Below are positions 1 through 8,513 of a stretch of DNA of 64,000 nucleotides, in pieces. The notes under the pieces are model-generated. The model did no database searches and had not been told where the DNA came from. It saw nothing but the letters and a program-made list of their open reading frames with translations. This stretch comes from Acrocarpospora catenulata (lineage in GTDB: Bacteria; Actinomycetota; Actinomycetes; Streptosporangiales; Streptosporangiaceae), in contig NZ_JAHCST010000008.1 in the NCBI RefSeq assembly GCF_018476525.1, positions 62,001 to 126,000 of the forward strand, given 5' to 3'. The position numbers were made by a program, and so were the translations under genes. The stretch's first letter is position 1. Each line of letters starts with the position of its first letter.

Positions 1-195
1 CCAGATGTTGTACGGCGTGGCGTTCCTCAGGTTGACGGCTCCGTCGGCGAGCCAGAACCTCGCGACCTGCTGAGCCGCCGTCAGGGTGGGAGCCAACGGG
101 ACCGCCAGCACACTCGCGGCCTGTGCCGGTTGAGCGACGACTGCGGAACCCAACAGGCTGAATCCGACACCTAACGCGACCAGTGCACGTCTCAA
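1..195 (-). CDS. secreted protein, N-terminal part only
   Basis: Only the first 65 codons lie in the window; the gene runs off the left edge. I start it at a TTG (195-193) because a GGGAGA ribosome site lies 7 bases upstream. The N-terminus is a clear Sec signal peptide: RR, a hydrophobic stretch (ALVALGVGFSLLGSAVVA), then AQAA. The mature part begins VLAVPLAPTLTAAQQVARFW and continues with ADGAVNLRNATPYNIW. This resembles the start of secreted trypsin-like peptidases of actinomycetes, but no catalytic residue is visible, so the function is left open. It is divergent from the small peptide gene at 648. Confidence 0.6.
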   Translation of the reverse strand, partial: MRRALVALGVGFSLLGSAVVAQPAQAASVLAVPLAPTLTAAQQVARFWLADGAVNLRNATPYNIW

Positions 196-647
196 GTTCG
201 ATCTCCCGTCCGGTCGTGGGGCGATCTCGGCGCCCCGTCAGCGTGGAGAGCCGGCCGAGCAGCACGGCCGGCGATCGGCAAGATCGTAACTTTGACCGGA
301 CCTCCGATTCCAGAAGTTTTAGATCACATGTTCGAAACAAGAGGGAGGTGGCGGGTCGCCCGGCCATCGTCTGGCATCTGGCGGCTCGTCCAGCCGTCTG
401 CGGCCAGGGCTGAGGGCGACTGCCACACCAAGATTGAATGGGACGAGAAGACCCGCTCTTTCATGAAGTTTTAGCAGGATTATGGCCGATAGGATCAGCA
501 GGCTCTCTGATTCGCGTGTGCCGAGGATTCAGGGGAATTCGCGCTCATTGGCCGAGAGTGATGCCGGTGTTTATCGATCGCAGCCAAGGGGATATCTGCT
601 GCCGAACTCGCTCATTCTGGGCGAAGCAACAGATTCGGGAGGATGAT
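196..647. other. divergent intergenic region, no gene supported
   Basis: About 450 bases separate the TTG of the leftmost gene from the peptide gene at 648. The part from about 460 to 650 is visibly lower in GC than its surroundings, as expected for a promoter region. A possible promoter for the peptide gene is TTGGCC (548-553), 17 bases, TTATCG (571-576), which is weak. Short open frames here show neither a convincing ribosome site nor actinomycete third-position GC. Confidence 0.5.
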
Positions 648-743
648 ATGTACGGCTACCTACCGTATAGTTCTACCGGCCCGGCTCCCCGTATTGGGGG
701 CGTGCGCAACTGGCAGGCGGACATTCTTCGCGGCCAGTCGTAA
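648..743 (+). CDS. 31-aa peptide upstream of a prolyl oligopeptidase
   Basis: A strong GGGAGGA site (637-643) lies 4 bases before the ATG and gives a 31-residue peptide. It starts MYGYLPYSSTGPAPR and ends ADILRGQS. It has no hydrophobic signal and no cysteine, but is rich in Tyr, Pro and Gly near the N-terminus. An 82-base gap carrying a perfect hairpin separates it from the prolyl-oligopeptidase gene on the same strand. A small gene next to a POP could be a peptide substrate (POPs process some RiPPs) or a leader peptide controlling the next gene. I recognise no known family. The ribosome site and tight context are seen; any function is inference. Confidence 0.55.
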   Translation: MYGYLPYSSTGPAPRIGGVRNWQADILRGQS

Positions 744-753
744 CTGAGTGAGT

Positions 754-788
754 CGAGGTACTGCGTGCGTATACGCCGCAGTACCTCG
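754..788. promoter_or_regulatory. 35-nt near-perfect inverted repeat, attenuator or operator
   Basis: CGAGGTACTGCG (754-765) pairs perfectly with CGCAGTACCTCG (777-788). The centre, GCGTATACGC (767-776), is itself a palindrome, so the whole element folds into one stem with a single bulged T. It sits between the 31-aa peptide stop and the POP start. No T-run follows, so it is either a non-canonical terminator/attenuator or a protein-binding palindrome. Confidence 0.6.
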
Positions 789-824
789 ATCTACGGCAGG
801 TAGGGCGACATCCGGGGGGCGTTT

Positions 825-2939
825 ATGGCGCGATTGTTTTACCCTGCCGCTTGGCGCAGCGACGTGGTGGAGGACCTGTTCGGATTCCCGGTTCCCGACC
901 CCTACCGGTGGCTGGAAGACGGCGGTGACGCACGCGTGCAGGCCTGGGCCGCGGCCCAGGATTGTCTATTCCACGCCTACCGCGGCGGATGGCGGGAGAC
1001 GCGATCGTGGGCGGTCCTGGTGGATCAGGTGTCGTCCTTCGGCGTGTCGGAGCCTCCGATGGTGCGTGGTTCGGTCATGTTCCTCGCCGAGCAGCTCCGC
1101 GGGGATGAGCAACGGCGCCTGCTCGTCATCGACGCGGAACGGAACAGGCGGGTGCTGGTCGACCCGGTAGAGCTCGATCCGTCCGGCCGTACCGGGCTTT
1201 ACGCCTGGTGGCCATCGCGCGAGGGCGAACGTGTCGCCGTCCAGATGGAGGTCGCCGAGCAGCCCGGCAGCGACATCATGGTGCTGGACGTGCGTACCGG
1301 GGAGGCGGTGGACGGGCCGTTGCCGCGCGCCCGCAACACCTCGCTGGCCTGGCTGCCGGGCGGGGACGCGTTCTACTACGTCAGCCGTGTTCCGGACGAA
1401 GAACTGGCCCCCGGCGACATGCGCCTGCAGCGCAGGGTGAGGTTGCACCGGGTCGGTACGCCCTGGCAGACCAACACGGTGGTGTTCGGCGGCGACGACG
1501 CCCCAGACCACTACTACGGGCTCACGGTCAGCGCCGACGGCCGCCATCTGGCGATCACCGCGATGGCCGGGCCTGCCTCATACAACGACGTGTACGTGGC
1601 CGAGCTCATCGACCCGGAAGCCCCGCAGTTCGTCAAGATCGTGGACGGAGCCACCCTGGGCGCCCGGGTTCTCCCACGCTTCCTCGCGGACAACAACCTG
1701 CTGCTGGTCACCGACTACCTGGCCCCGTGCGGCCGCGTCTGTGTGGCGGACCGGCACGACGCCGACCCGGCCGCATGGCGCACGCTGGTGGCCGAGGATC
1801 GCGAGGCCCCCTTGGACGAGTGCCTGGTCCTGGAAGACCCGGCGCTTCAACGGCCCCTCCTGCTGGTGGCGCGCGCCCGCCACGGCATCTCCATCCTGAC
1901 CCTGCACGATCTCGCCAGCGGCCAACCGCTCACCAGCCTGCCCCTTCCCGGCGCGGGCGTCGTGTCATCCCTGCGCACGAACCTGCCCTACGGACGTCAC
2001 GCATGGTTCAGCTACTGCGACGTGACCACTCCACCCACGATCTATCGCTACGACGCCACCAGCGGGAGGACCGAACAGGAAACCGGCGCCACAACAGCCG
2101 GGCGTACCGCGGGAATCCGCAGCCGCAGCGTTCGCTATCCCGCCGGCGACGGCACTGAGATCACGCTGTTCCTGTTCACCCCGGCCGAAGAGCATGAGGG
2201 CCCTCGCCCCACCCTCCTTTACGGCTACGGCAGCTTCGGCATGCCGATGCGTCCATGGTTCTTCCCCCTGGCGGCCGCATGGGTCAGCGCCGGTGGCACG
2301 TACGCGATCGCCTGTGTACGCGGCGGCGGTGAAGAAGGCCAACGCTGGCACGAGGCAGGCCGTGGACCGCACAAACACCGCGCGATCAGCGACTTCAACG
2401 ACGCCGCCACCTGGCTCATCGACGCCGGTCTGACGACCCGCGACCAACTGGCGATCTTCGGCCAGTCCGGCGGCGGGCTACTGGTCACCGCCGCCGCCAC
2501 CCAGCGACCAGACCTGTACGCCGCGGTCATCGCCGAAGGCCCGCTGTGCGACATGGTGCGCTACGAAAACTTCGGCCTGGGATGCACCTGGAAAGAGGAA
2601 TTCGGTAGCGCCGCCCACCCCGAACAACTCCAATGGCTTCTTGAATACTCTCCGTACCACAACATCACGCCCGGAGTCCCCTATCCCGCATTCCTCTTGG
2701 CCGGCGCGGTAACCGATCTACAGACCGGAGAGGCTCACGTCACCAAAATGTGCGCGGCCCTTCAACATGCCACCAGCAGCGACCGGCCGATCCTCATGCG
2801 CCGGGAACCCGACACCGCCCACGCCGCCTCTCCCGCGAGCAAAGAACAGGCCCTGACCGCGGACATCCTGGCCTTCGCCGGAAAATACACCGGTCTGTCA
2901 CCCGAAAAGGCCACCAGAACCATACTGAGAACGGCCTGA
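825..2939 (+). CDS. prolyl oligopeptidase family protein (S9A)
   Basis: A 704-residue protein of typical S9A length. It has an N-terminal POP cap (the DPYRWLED motif near residue 25 is characteristic), a beta-propeller and a C-terminal alpha/beta hydrolase. The nucleophile is in GQSGGG, Ser548; likely Asp is D631 (GAVTDLQ) and likely His is H666 (DTAHAAS). The Asp and His surroundings differ from the usual DDRV and GHG contexts, so specificity may be unusual. There is no signal peptide, so it is cytosolic. The ATG at 825 has a GGGGGGC site upstream. The family hydrolyses prolyl bonds of short peptides, and the neighbouring 31-aa peptide contains Pro6, Pro12 and Pro14. A bidirectional terminator follows. 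Confidence 0.9.
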   Translation: MARLFYPAAWRSDVVEDLFGFPVPDPYRWLEDGGDARVQAWAAAQDCLFHAYRGGWRETRSWAVLVDQVSSFGVSEPPMVRGSVMFLAEQLRGDEQRRLLVIDAERNRRVLVDPVELDPSGRTGLYAWWPSREGERVAVQMEVAEQPGSDIMVLDVRTGEAVDGPLPRARNTSLAWLPGGDAFYYVSRVPDEELAPGDMRLQRRVRLHRVGTPWQTNTVVFGGDDAPDHYYGLTVSADGRHLAITAMAGPASYNDVYVAELIDPEAPQFVKIVDGATLGARVLPRFLADNNLLLVTDYLAPCGRVCVADRHDADPAAWRTLVAEDREAPLDECLVLEDPALQRPLLLVARARHGISILTLHDLASGQPLTSLPLPGAGVVSSLRTNLPYGRHAWFSYCDVTTPPTIYRYDATSGRTEQETGATTAGRTAGIRSRSVRYPAGDGTEITLFLFTPAEEHEGPRPTLLYGYGSFGMPMRPWFFPLAAAWVSAGGTYAIACVRGGGEEGQRWHEAGRGPHKHRAISDFNDAATWLIDAGLTTRDQLAIFGQSGGGLLVTAAATQRPDLYAAVIAEGPLCDMVRYENFGLGCTWKEEFGSAAHPEQLQWLLEYSPYHNITPGVPYPAFLLAGAVTDLQTGEAHVTKMCAALQHATSSDRPILMRREPDTAHAASPASKEQALTADILAFAGKYTGLSPEKATRTILRTA

Positions 2940-2945
2940 GGCGGA

Positions 2946-2970
2946 GCCGCCCCCGTGGACCGGGGGCGGC
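2946..2970. terminator. bidirectional hairpin terminator
   Basis: GCCGCCCCCG (2946-2955) and CGGGGGCGGC (2961-2970) form a perfect 10-bp stem with a 5-base loop. It lies between the converging ends of the POP gene (2939) and the arabinofuranosidase gene (2988). Confidence 0.75.
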
Positions 2971-2987
2971 TTCGTGCACGGTGGGGT

Positions 2988-4550
2988 CTATGCCCAGGGC
3001 TGGGATACGACCCAGCTCACGTCGTCGGCCCAGGAGGTTGCGCTGTCGAAGGTGTTCGAGCCGCCGTTGCCGGCGATGTAGACGGTGTTGTTGTAGTGGC
3101 GGAGGAATCGGGTCGGGAAGTTGTAGGAGGCGAACGAGGCGCCCTGGCCGTTGAGTCCGGTCTGTGGGCAGAACGTCGCGTCGGAGGCGAAGAGCGCGGT
3201 GCCGTCGTTCGCCTGGCGGTACAACTGGTAGTTGCGGTGCCGCAGGAAGCTGTTGGGGTAGTTCCTCGATTCGAACGACACGCATGAGCTGCCGGCCAGA
3301 CCGCTGCGGACGATCCAGGTGGCGTCGTTCTTGTCGAGGGACGAGCTGGACGAGGTGATCACCGACGTGATCGCGTTGTCGTTCTGGTGCCGGATGTAGC
3401 GGGTGTTGCAGCAGGACGTCGTCGCGCGCAGCGAGATCGACGAGTCGGGGGTCAGGGTGCCGTTCGCGCCCCCGGCCGGCGTCGCGTAGCCGGCGGCGAC
3501 GATGTTGGCCTGGACCGCGTTCTCGGTGGCGTCCGACGGATAACCGGAGGTCATCACGCCTTCGTAGAAGGTGCCGGTGCCGCTGATGCTGTTGTCGCCG
3601 CCGATACCGAGGATGATGGCGCCTTCCTTCTTCATCGGGTTGTAGCCTGCGACGTTCGGGCGTACCCCGTTGTAGAAGGTGGACAGGCTGCCAGACTGGG
3701 CGTTGCCGCCGCGGATGGCCCAGTGGTTCGGCTCGCCCTTGACGATGGCGGTCAGGAACCGGTGGTTCACGGTCGGGTCGTTGGCGTTGTACCTCTGGTT
3801 CACCCCGGAGAACAGGCCGTTTTCGAGATCGGCCATGATCCAGGGGCCGTTGCCGGCGCCGTAGCCCCAGATCGTGTTGTTCCCGAAGTAGATGGCCTCC
3901 ATGGTGCCGTTGCCGTTGTCGCGGCTGTTGGTCTCGGCGTTGCCGTAGTCGAAGCAGCAGCCGTTGTTGTAGTGGGTGCCGTTGAAGATGGCGTACATGC
4001 CCTCCGGCTGGTCCGCCTTCGCGACGCCGTTGGTGGCGTTGTTGCGGTACCCGGTGCCGGGGGCCACGTAGACCCCGTACGCCTTCTGGCCGCCGATCCT
4101 GACCGGTGCCGCGGTCGCGATCGCGAGGTTGTCGTATCCGCCCGCGGCCGGGCCGGAGAACCCGCCGGGGGGTGCCTGGGTGAGGCGGTTGTTCCGGCCG
4201 GACTGGTCGTAAATGATGGTGATGAGGCAGGTTGTGCCGGCGCAGAACGAATCCTGGGTGGCGGCGTTGGCGACTCCGCCCGCGCTCAGGACGCCGATGT
4301 CCCTGGTGGTGTTGTCCGAGGAGCGGCGTACCTGGTAGAGGGCGCCGTTGTAGGCGGCGTACAGGGCGCGGGTCGTGCTGTGCGCCGCCACGCACGGCGT
4401 GCCGCCTGAGGCGTAGATGTCACACGGCTGTGACGTCGCGGCCTGTGATGGCGTGGAGATGCCGGACAACAGACCGGCGGCGAGTGCGATGGCCGCACCC
4501 GCGGACAGCAGCGCCTTTTTGGGGTGCCGGAATCTGGACCTTAAAGTCAT
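2988..4550 (-). CDS. secreted alpha-L-arabinofuranosidase, GH54 + CBM42
   Basis: A 520-aa secreted enzyme that releases arabinofuranose side chains from arabinan and arabinoxylan. The ATG at 4550 has AGAGG upstream and opens a signal peptide ending near SQA|ATSQPC (about residue 38). Residues about 40-365 match the AbfB/GH54 catalytic fold, with CDIYASGGTPC, IIYDQSGRNN and the vicinal CC (198-199). E243 in ADLENG and D319 in GGDN are 76 residues apart, as are the nucleophile and acid of the characterised fungal enzyme (E221/D297). The C-terminal 150 residues are a CBM42 arabinose-binding beta-trefoil with repeated IRHQN, LRHRN and LRHYN motifs. A LacI-type operator and a promoter lie upstream. 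Confidence 0.93.
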   Translation of the reverse strand: MTLRSRFRHPKKALLSAGAAIALAAGLLSGISTPSQAATSQPCDIYASGGTPCVAAHSTTRALYAAYNGALYQVRRSSDNTTRDIGVLSAGGVANAATQDSFCAGTTCLITIIYDQSGRNNRLTQAPPGGFSGPAAGGYDNLAIATAAPVRIGGQKAYGVYVAPGTGYRNNATNGVAKADQPEGMYAIFNGTHYNNGCCFDYGNAETNSRDNGNGTMEAIYFGNNTIWGYGAGNGPWIMADLENGLFSGVNQRYNANDPTVNHRFLTAIVKGEPNHWAIRGGNAQSGSLSTFYNGVRPNVAGYNPMKKEGAIILGIGGDNSISGTGTFYEGVMTSGYPSDATENAVQANIVAAGYATPAGGANGTLTPDSSISLRATTSCCNTRYIRHQNDNAITSVITSSSSSLDKNDATWIVRSGLAGSSCVSFESRNYPNSFLRHRNYQLYRQANDGTALFASDATFCPQTGLNGQGASFASYNFPTRFLRHYNNTVYIAGNGGSNTFDSATSWADDVSWVVSQPWA

Positions 4551-4706
4551 GATGAACCTCTGCCTTTGCAGGGTGACTGTTAATGCCGGGAATTTCAGGC
4601 ATAGGACGTCGGCCGAAAGTCGCGGGCGATCGTCACACGAATGCATGCGCGACCATATCCACGCTGACCTGCGGCGTCGCGACAAGGGTGGGAAAGAAGT
4701 ATGCGC

Positions 4707-4720
4707 TGTTAGCGCTAACA
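4707..4720. promoter_or_regulatory. LacI-family operator TGTTAGCGCTAACA
   Basis: A perfect 14-bp palindrome with the AGCGCT centre typical of LacI-family regulators of polysaccharide genes in actinomycetes. It lies about 50 bases downstream of the candidate promoter start and 157 bases upstream of the GH54 ATG, so it would act as a roadblock. No LacI regulator gene is in the window. Confidence 0.75.
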
Positions 4721-4775
4721 TTTTCAGGGCTCTATACGGCCTCCAAGGCGTGGTGTTTTTGGGGTTTACGGGCTC

Positions 4776-4804
4776 ACTATGGAACGGGAGCGTATGTTAG
4801 TCAA
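4776..4804 (-). promoter_or_regulatory. candidate promoter of the GH54 gene
   Basis: On the minus strand TTGACT (4804-4799) is followed after exactly 17 bases by CATAGT (4781-4776). This is a reasonable sigma-70-like pair oriented towards the arabinofuranosidase and upstream of its operator. Confidence 0.5.
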
Positions 4805-4831
4805 GGTTTATCAAAATAATGCGCGGCCCGG

Positions 4832-7800
4832 TCAGATGATCGCGGGACAGACCTCCCGGTGGCTCAGGTCTGCTCCCACGTGCTCGCGCCACTCCTCCTG
4901 AGTGAGCCGGCGCCCCGCCCGCTCGCACACGGCAGGGACGGCCCGCGCGGGATCGGTCGGCAGGTCCTGGTATGTGCCGTCCCGCCCCACCACGCGCAGG
5001 AGCGAGCCGTCGGCCGTGAAAGCGAGCGCGGGGCCCTTCACCGCGTACGGATCGGACGTGCCGGTGGTCACGGTCCAGCCGGCACCGAGCTGCCGGCCCG
5101 CGACCGTGTCGAACAGCGTCACCCTGGTGTCGTGGACGACCGCCAGAATCCGCCCATCGGGGGAGAACCTGGCCCCCACCACGTCTCCCGGCACCCTGAA
5201 CACCTGACCCGTCGTACGCCAGGTGCGGGTGTCCCACAGGACCACCGCCCTGCTCCCGTACGGCGACGCGGCCAGCGGCCCCTTCGGCGCGAGCGTCATC
5301 CACCGCTGGGCGAGCGTGCCGGGGCCTTCCGCGTGGGGAAGCACCTTACGGGCGACGAGGTCGATGACGTCGGCGCCCCCGTCGTCGGCGGTGACGAGGA
5401 ACCTGCCGTCGGAACTGAACGACAGGACGCCTCCCGCGACGGTGTCGAACCGCGCCACCTGACTGCGCCTCGCCAGGTCGACGAGGACGACGTCGCCCTG
5501 GCCGTAATAGTCGTTGGGCAGGGCGTGACCGATGGCGAGCAGGCGGCCGTCGGGGCTGAACTGCATGTCCGCCGTGTAGTAATTCGACATCACGGGCAGA
5601 TCGCCGAGCTTCCGCCCGGACACGGCGTCCCAGAGCGTGGGGCCCACGGTGTGATCGTTCGGGGGGAGGGTGACCACGGTACGGCCATCGGGGCTGACCC
5701 GCACGATCAGCTCGTTCCCAGGGGCGGCGAATCGCCCGGTTTCGGTGAAGCCGGGCACCGACCAGCTGCTTACGGTGCCGCCCGTCAGGGCGAACAGCGC
5801 GTCTCCTGACGTGGTGAACTGCGGGTGCAGAGCCTCGGGAGGCAGGACGCGCCGAGGGCCGGTCTGCCGGCTGACGTCGTAGGTGGTCACGCGTCCGGCG
5901 TCGTCCAGGATGCTCAGCGTGCGATTGCCTGAGTCGAGCCGTGGGGAGCCGATGATCCTGGATGTGATGGTCACCCGGAGGAGCGGGGCCGCGTCCGCCA
6001 GCCGCCACAGCGTGAGGTCCCCACCCGCGGAGTCGGCGAAGGTGATCAGGAAGCGGCCGTCGGGGCTGAAGATGGCGTCGGCGGCGTCCCCGGGGAAGAC
6101 CCGCCGGTCCCGCTTGCCGGTGGACAGATTCCACAGCGTCGTGCCGTCCTCCTGGACGGCGGCCAGCGCGCCATCCGGGCTGAAGGCGAGGACCGACCCC
6201 GGCAGGTGGCCGGGGAGCCGCTTGTCCGCCGGTGTTCCCTCGTCGGGAAAGGTCCGCAGCGTCGTGTTGACGATGCCGAAGCGGTCGCCTGGCCCGAGCC
6301 GCGCGCCGCTCAGATACCCGTCCACTTTCTCCAACGCCCGACGTGCCACATTCCACAACCCGACGTACGGCCCGCCTATGTTGTCGCGGACGACGATGTA
6401 GCCCCCGCCGGGGCTGAACTCCATGCTTTCCGGGCGGCCGTCGTTGTTCGTCATCTCCGCCGGCCCCCACCGGCCTTCACCCAGCCGCCGGCCGGTCCGC
6501 AGGCTCCACAGCTCCAGCATCTTGCCCCGCGCGAGCGCCAGCGTGTCACCGTCGGGACCCACCGCGGCGGTGACGGGCGCCTCGCCGATCCCGCCGAAGG
6601 TCCTGACCGGCAGTCCCGTCACCACGTCGTAGGCGGTCACCCGGTCGGCGCCGGCGCTGATCAGCGTACGCCCGTCGGGACTCAGCGCCCGTCCCTCGTT
6701 GGCCGGGGCGGGATCGGTGAAGACCGACTGCTCCTGCTGGGCGAGCGAGCTCAGCACCGCGGATTCCGCCTCGGGGACGCCGGCTATGCGGTAGGCCGCC
6801 ACGCTGAGCAGCATCGCCTTCACCGGGTCCGTCCCGCGCAGCGCGTCCGCCTGCAGCGCCACCCGCCGGGCCGTGGCCCGCGCCTGCTCGCCGGCCAGGC
6901 GCCTGCCGGTCTCGTCGTTCCTGACCGACTGGTCCCAGGCGAGGGCGCCGGCGGTGAGCGAGGCGATGAGCAGGACCACCACGCCGCTGGTGACCAGGCG
7001 CCGTCGCCTGGCCTGCCGTGCCGACCCGGTCCTGCTGGCCTCGACGAACTCCCGCTCCGTGGCGTTCAGGGTCAGGTGTGTGGCCCCGGTCCAGTCCAGC
7101 GCCTGGCGCAGGGCGGTGCCGCGGAGGAGGTCCTCAGGGCGGCGGCCGTTGCGCGCCCACCGGCGGGCCGACTCGCCCAGTTCGCGGTGCCGGCCGAGCG
7201 CGTCGCGGTCGACGGTCACCCATTCGTGCAGCCTGGGCCAGGCGTACAGCAGGGCGGCGTTGCCGATGGCGACCGTGTCCTCCCGGCGGCGGACCAGTAC
7301 GGCCTGCTCAAGCGTGGCGAGCACCCGTTCGGCGGCCGGGTGCCGTACCTCGAGCAACTCCTCCAGCGGGGCGGTGCGCGGCACCTCCTCGCCGTCGCGG
7401 ACGTCCACCAGCCGCAGCAGCAGATCGCGCGCCACCTGACGCTCGGACGGCGGCAGCCCGGCGTAGACCTTCTCGGCCACCGCGCCGAGCGCCGGTTCGT
7501 CGGCCGGCCCGTCGGGCGGGCGCACGTCGACGGCGGCCTGGGCGCCCTCGGCCAGTGTCGTGCCCCCGCCGCCGCCGAGTAACGCCAGCAGCAGGCGCTG
7601 CGCCGACGGACGCGAGGCAGGGTCCTTCGACAGCGCGGCGCGCACCAGATCCCGCAGCCCACCGGGCAGGACCTCGACGTCGGGGTCGTGATTGAGCAGG
7701 CGGTTGATGACCGCGAACGTCGTCGGGGCGGTGAACGTGTCACGTCCCGTCGCGGCGAACAGGACCACCGCGCCCCAGGCGAACACGTCGGCCGCCGGCT

Positions 7801-8368
7801 CGGCGCGCCCTCCGGAGAACAGCTCCGGCGCCATGTACATGGGGGTGCCGGCCAGCTCGCCCATCGAGGTCATCGACAGGCTCGCGGCCCGGGCGATGCC
7901 GAAGTCGATCACCCGCGGCCCGTCGGGGCCCAGCAGGACGTTCTCCGGCTTCAGGTCACGGTGCACCACATCGGCCTGGTGGATGGCGGCCAGCGCGGTG
8001 GCCATGCCCACGGCCAGCCGGTGCAGCCGGTCTCCCGTGAGCGGAGCCCCCCGCACCGCCGTACGCAGGCTCGGGCCGGGGACGAACTCGGTGACGATGT
8101 ACGGGCGCTCGCCCTTGAGGTCGTGGTCCCGGATGCGGGCCGTGCAGAACGACGCCACCTGCTGGGCGGCGGTCACCTCCCGGGTGAAGCGGCGGCGCAG
8201 GGGAGAGTCGCCCGACAGGTAGGCGTGCAGGACCTTGACCGCCACGCGGTTGGCCGCCTCGTCGTAGCCCTCGTAGACGACGCCCTGGCCACCCGAGCCG
8301 AGCCGGCTCGCCAGCCGGTAGCGGCCCAGCCTCGACGGGTCCCCCGGGCGCAGCGCGTCAGCCGTCAT
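4832..8368 (-). CDS. Ser/Thr protein kinase with WD40 propeller
   Basis: An 1178-aa membrane receptor-like kinase. The N-terminal PknB-type domain is complete: glycine loop GSGGQGVVYEG (24-34), K45, HRDLKPEN with D138, DFG (155-157) and APE-like APE/L at 180. Residues about 290-450 resemble the helical/winged region that follows the NTPase in nSTAND1 proteins (LPPSERQVARDLLLRLV, then RLHEWV), but no NTPase domain precedes it. One membrane helix follows (VVVLLIASLTAGALAW, about 460-475), with a linker of the RRVALQADAL type. The remaining 650 residues are WD40-type repeats, each with a FSPDGR-like signature. The ATG at 8368 has AAGAGA upstream. The extracytoplasmic propeller would sense a ligand or partner; the target is unknown. 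Confidence 0.9.
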   Translation of the reverse strand: MTADALRPGDPSRLGRYRLASRLGSGGQGVVYEGYDEAANRVAVKVLHAYLSGDSPLRRRFTREVTAAQQVASFCTARIRDHDLKGERPYIVTEFVPGPSLRTAVRGAPLTGDRLHRLAVGMATALAAIHQADVVHRDLKPENVLLGPDGPRVIDFGIARAASLSMTSMGELAGTPMYMAPELFSGGRAEPAADVFAWGAVVLFAATGRDTFTAPTTFAVINRLLNHDPDVEVLPGGLRDLVRAALSKDPASRPSAQRLLLALLGGGGGTTLAEGAQAAVDVRPPDGPADEPALGAVAEKVYAGLPPSERQVARDLLLRLVDVRDGEEVPRTAPLEELLEVRHPAAERVLATLEQAVLVRRREDTVAIGNAALLYAWPRLHEWVTVDRDALGRHRELGESARRWARNGRRPEDLLRGTALRQALDWTGATHLTLNATEREFVEASRTGSARQARRRRLVTSGVVVLLIASLTAGALAWDQSVRNDETGRRLAGEQARATARRVALQADALRGTDPVKAMLLSVAAYRIAGVPEAESAVLSSLAQQEQSVFTDPAPANEGRALSPDGRTLISAGADRVTAYDVVTGLPVRTFGGIGEAPVTAAVGPDGDTLALARGKMLELWSLRTGRRLGEGRWGPAEMTNNDGRPESMEFSPGGGYIVVRDNIGGPYVGLWNVARRALEKVDGYLSGARLGPGDRFGIVNTTLRTFPDEGTPADKRLPGHLPGSVLAFSPDGALAAVQEDGTTLWNLSTGKRDRRVFPGDAADAIFSPDGRFLITFADSAGGDLTLWRLADAAPLLRVTITSRIIGSPRLDSGNRTLSILDDAGRVTTYDVSRQTGPRRVLPPEALHPQFTTSGDALFALTGGTVSSWSVPGFTETGRFAAPGNELIVRVSPDGRTVVTLPPNDHTVGPTLWDAVSGRKLGDLPVMSNYYTADMQFSPDGRLLAIGHALPNDYYGQGDVVLVDLARRSQVARFDTVAGGVLSFSSDGRFLVTADDGGADVIDLVARKVLPHAEGPGTLAQRWMTLAPKGPLAASPYGSRAVVLWDTRTWRTTGQVFRVPGDVVGARFSPDGRILAVVHDTRVTLFDTVAGRQLGAGWTVTTGTSDPYAVKGPALAFTADGSLLRVVGRDGTYQDLPTDPARAVPAVCERAGRRLTQEEWREHVGADLSHREVCPAII

Positions 8369-8453
8369 GGTCTCTTAGATGGCGGATCACCGGCTTTGGT
8401 TCGGCGGGGGCACCCGGTACGGGCTACAAGCGAGTCCGCCATCGGCCGAGCAG

Positions 8454-8476
8454 CGCGATCATTGATCTTGATCGCG
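8454..8476. terminator. inverted repeat downstream of the ABC gene
   Basis: CGCGATCA (8454-8461) and TGATCGCG (8469-8476) are perfect 8-bp arms around a 7-base loop. The element lies between the end of the cassette-1 ABC gene and the kinase start. It has no T-run on the minus strand, so it may be an operator for the kinase instead. Confidence 0.35.
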
Positions 8477-8513
8477 TCTTCTGCGGCAGATGATGTCGCT
8501 GTGGTCGGTCGGT

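Noticed and set aside
438-743. 101-codon frame ending at the 31-aa peptide
   Set aside because: Only the last 31 codons, after the GGGAGGA site at 637-643, have a supported start; the upstream part has no ribosome site and odd composition.
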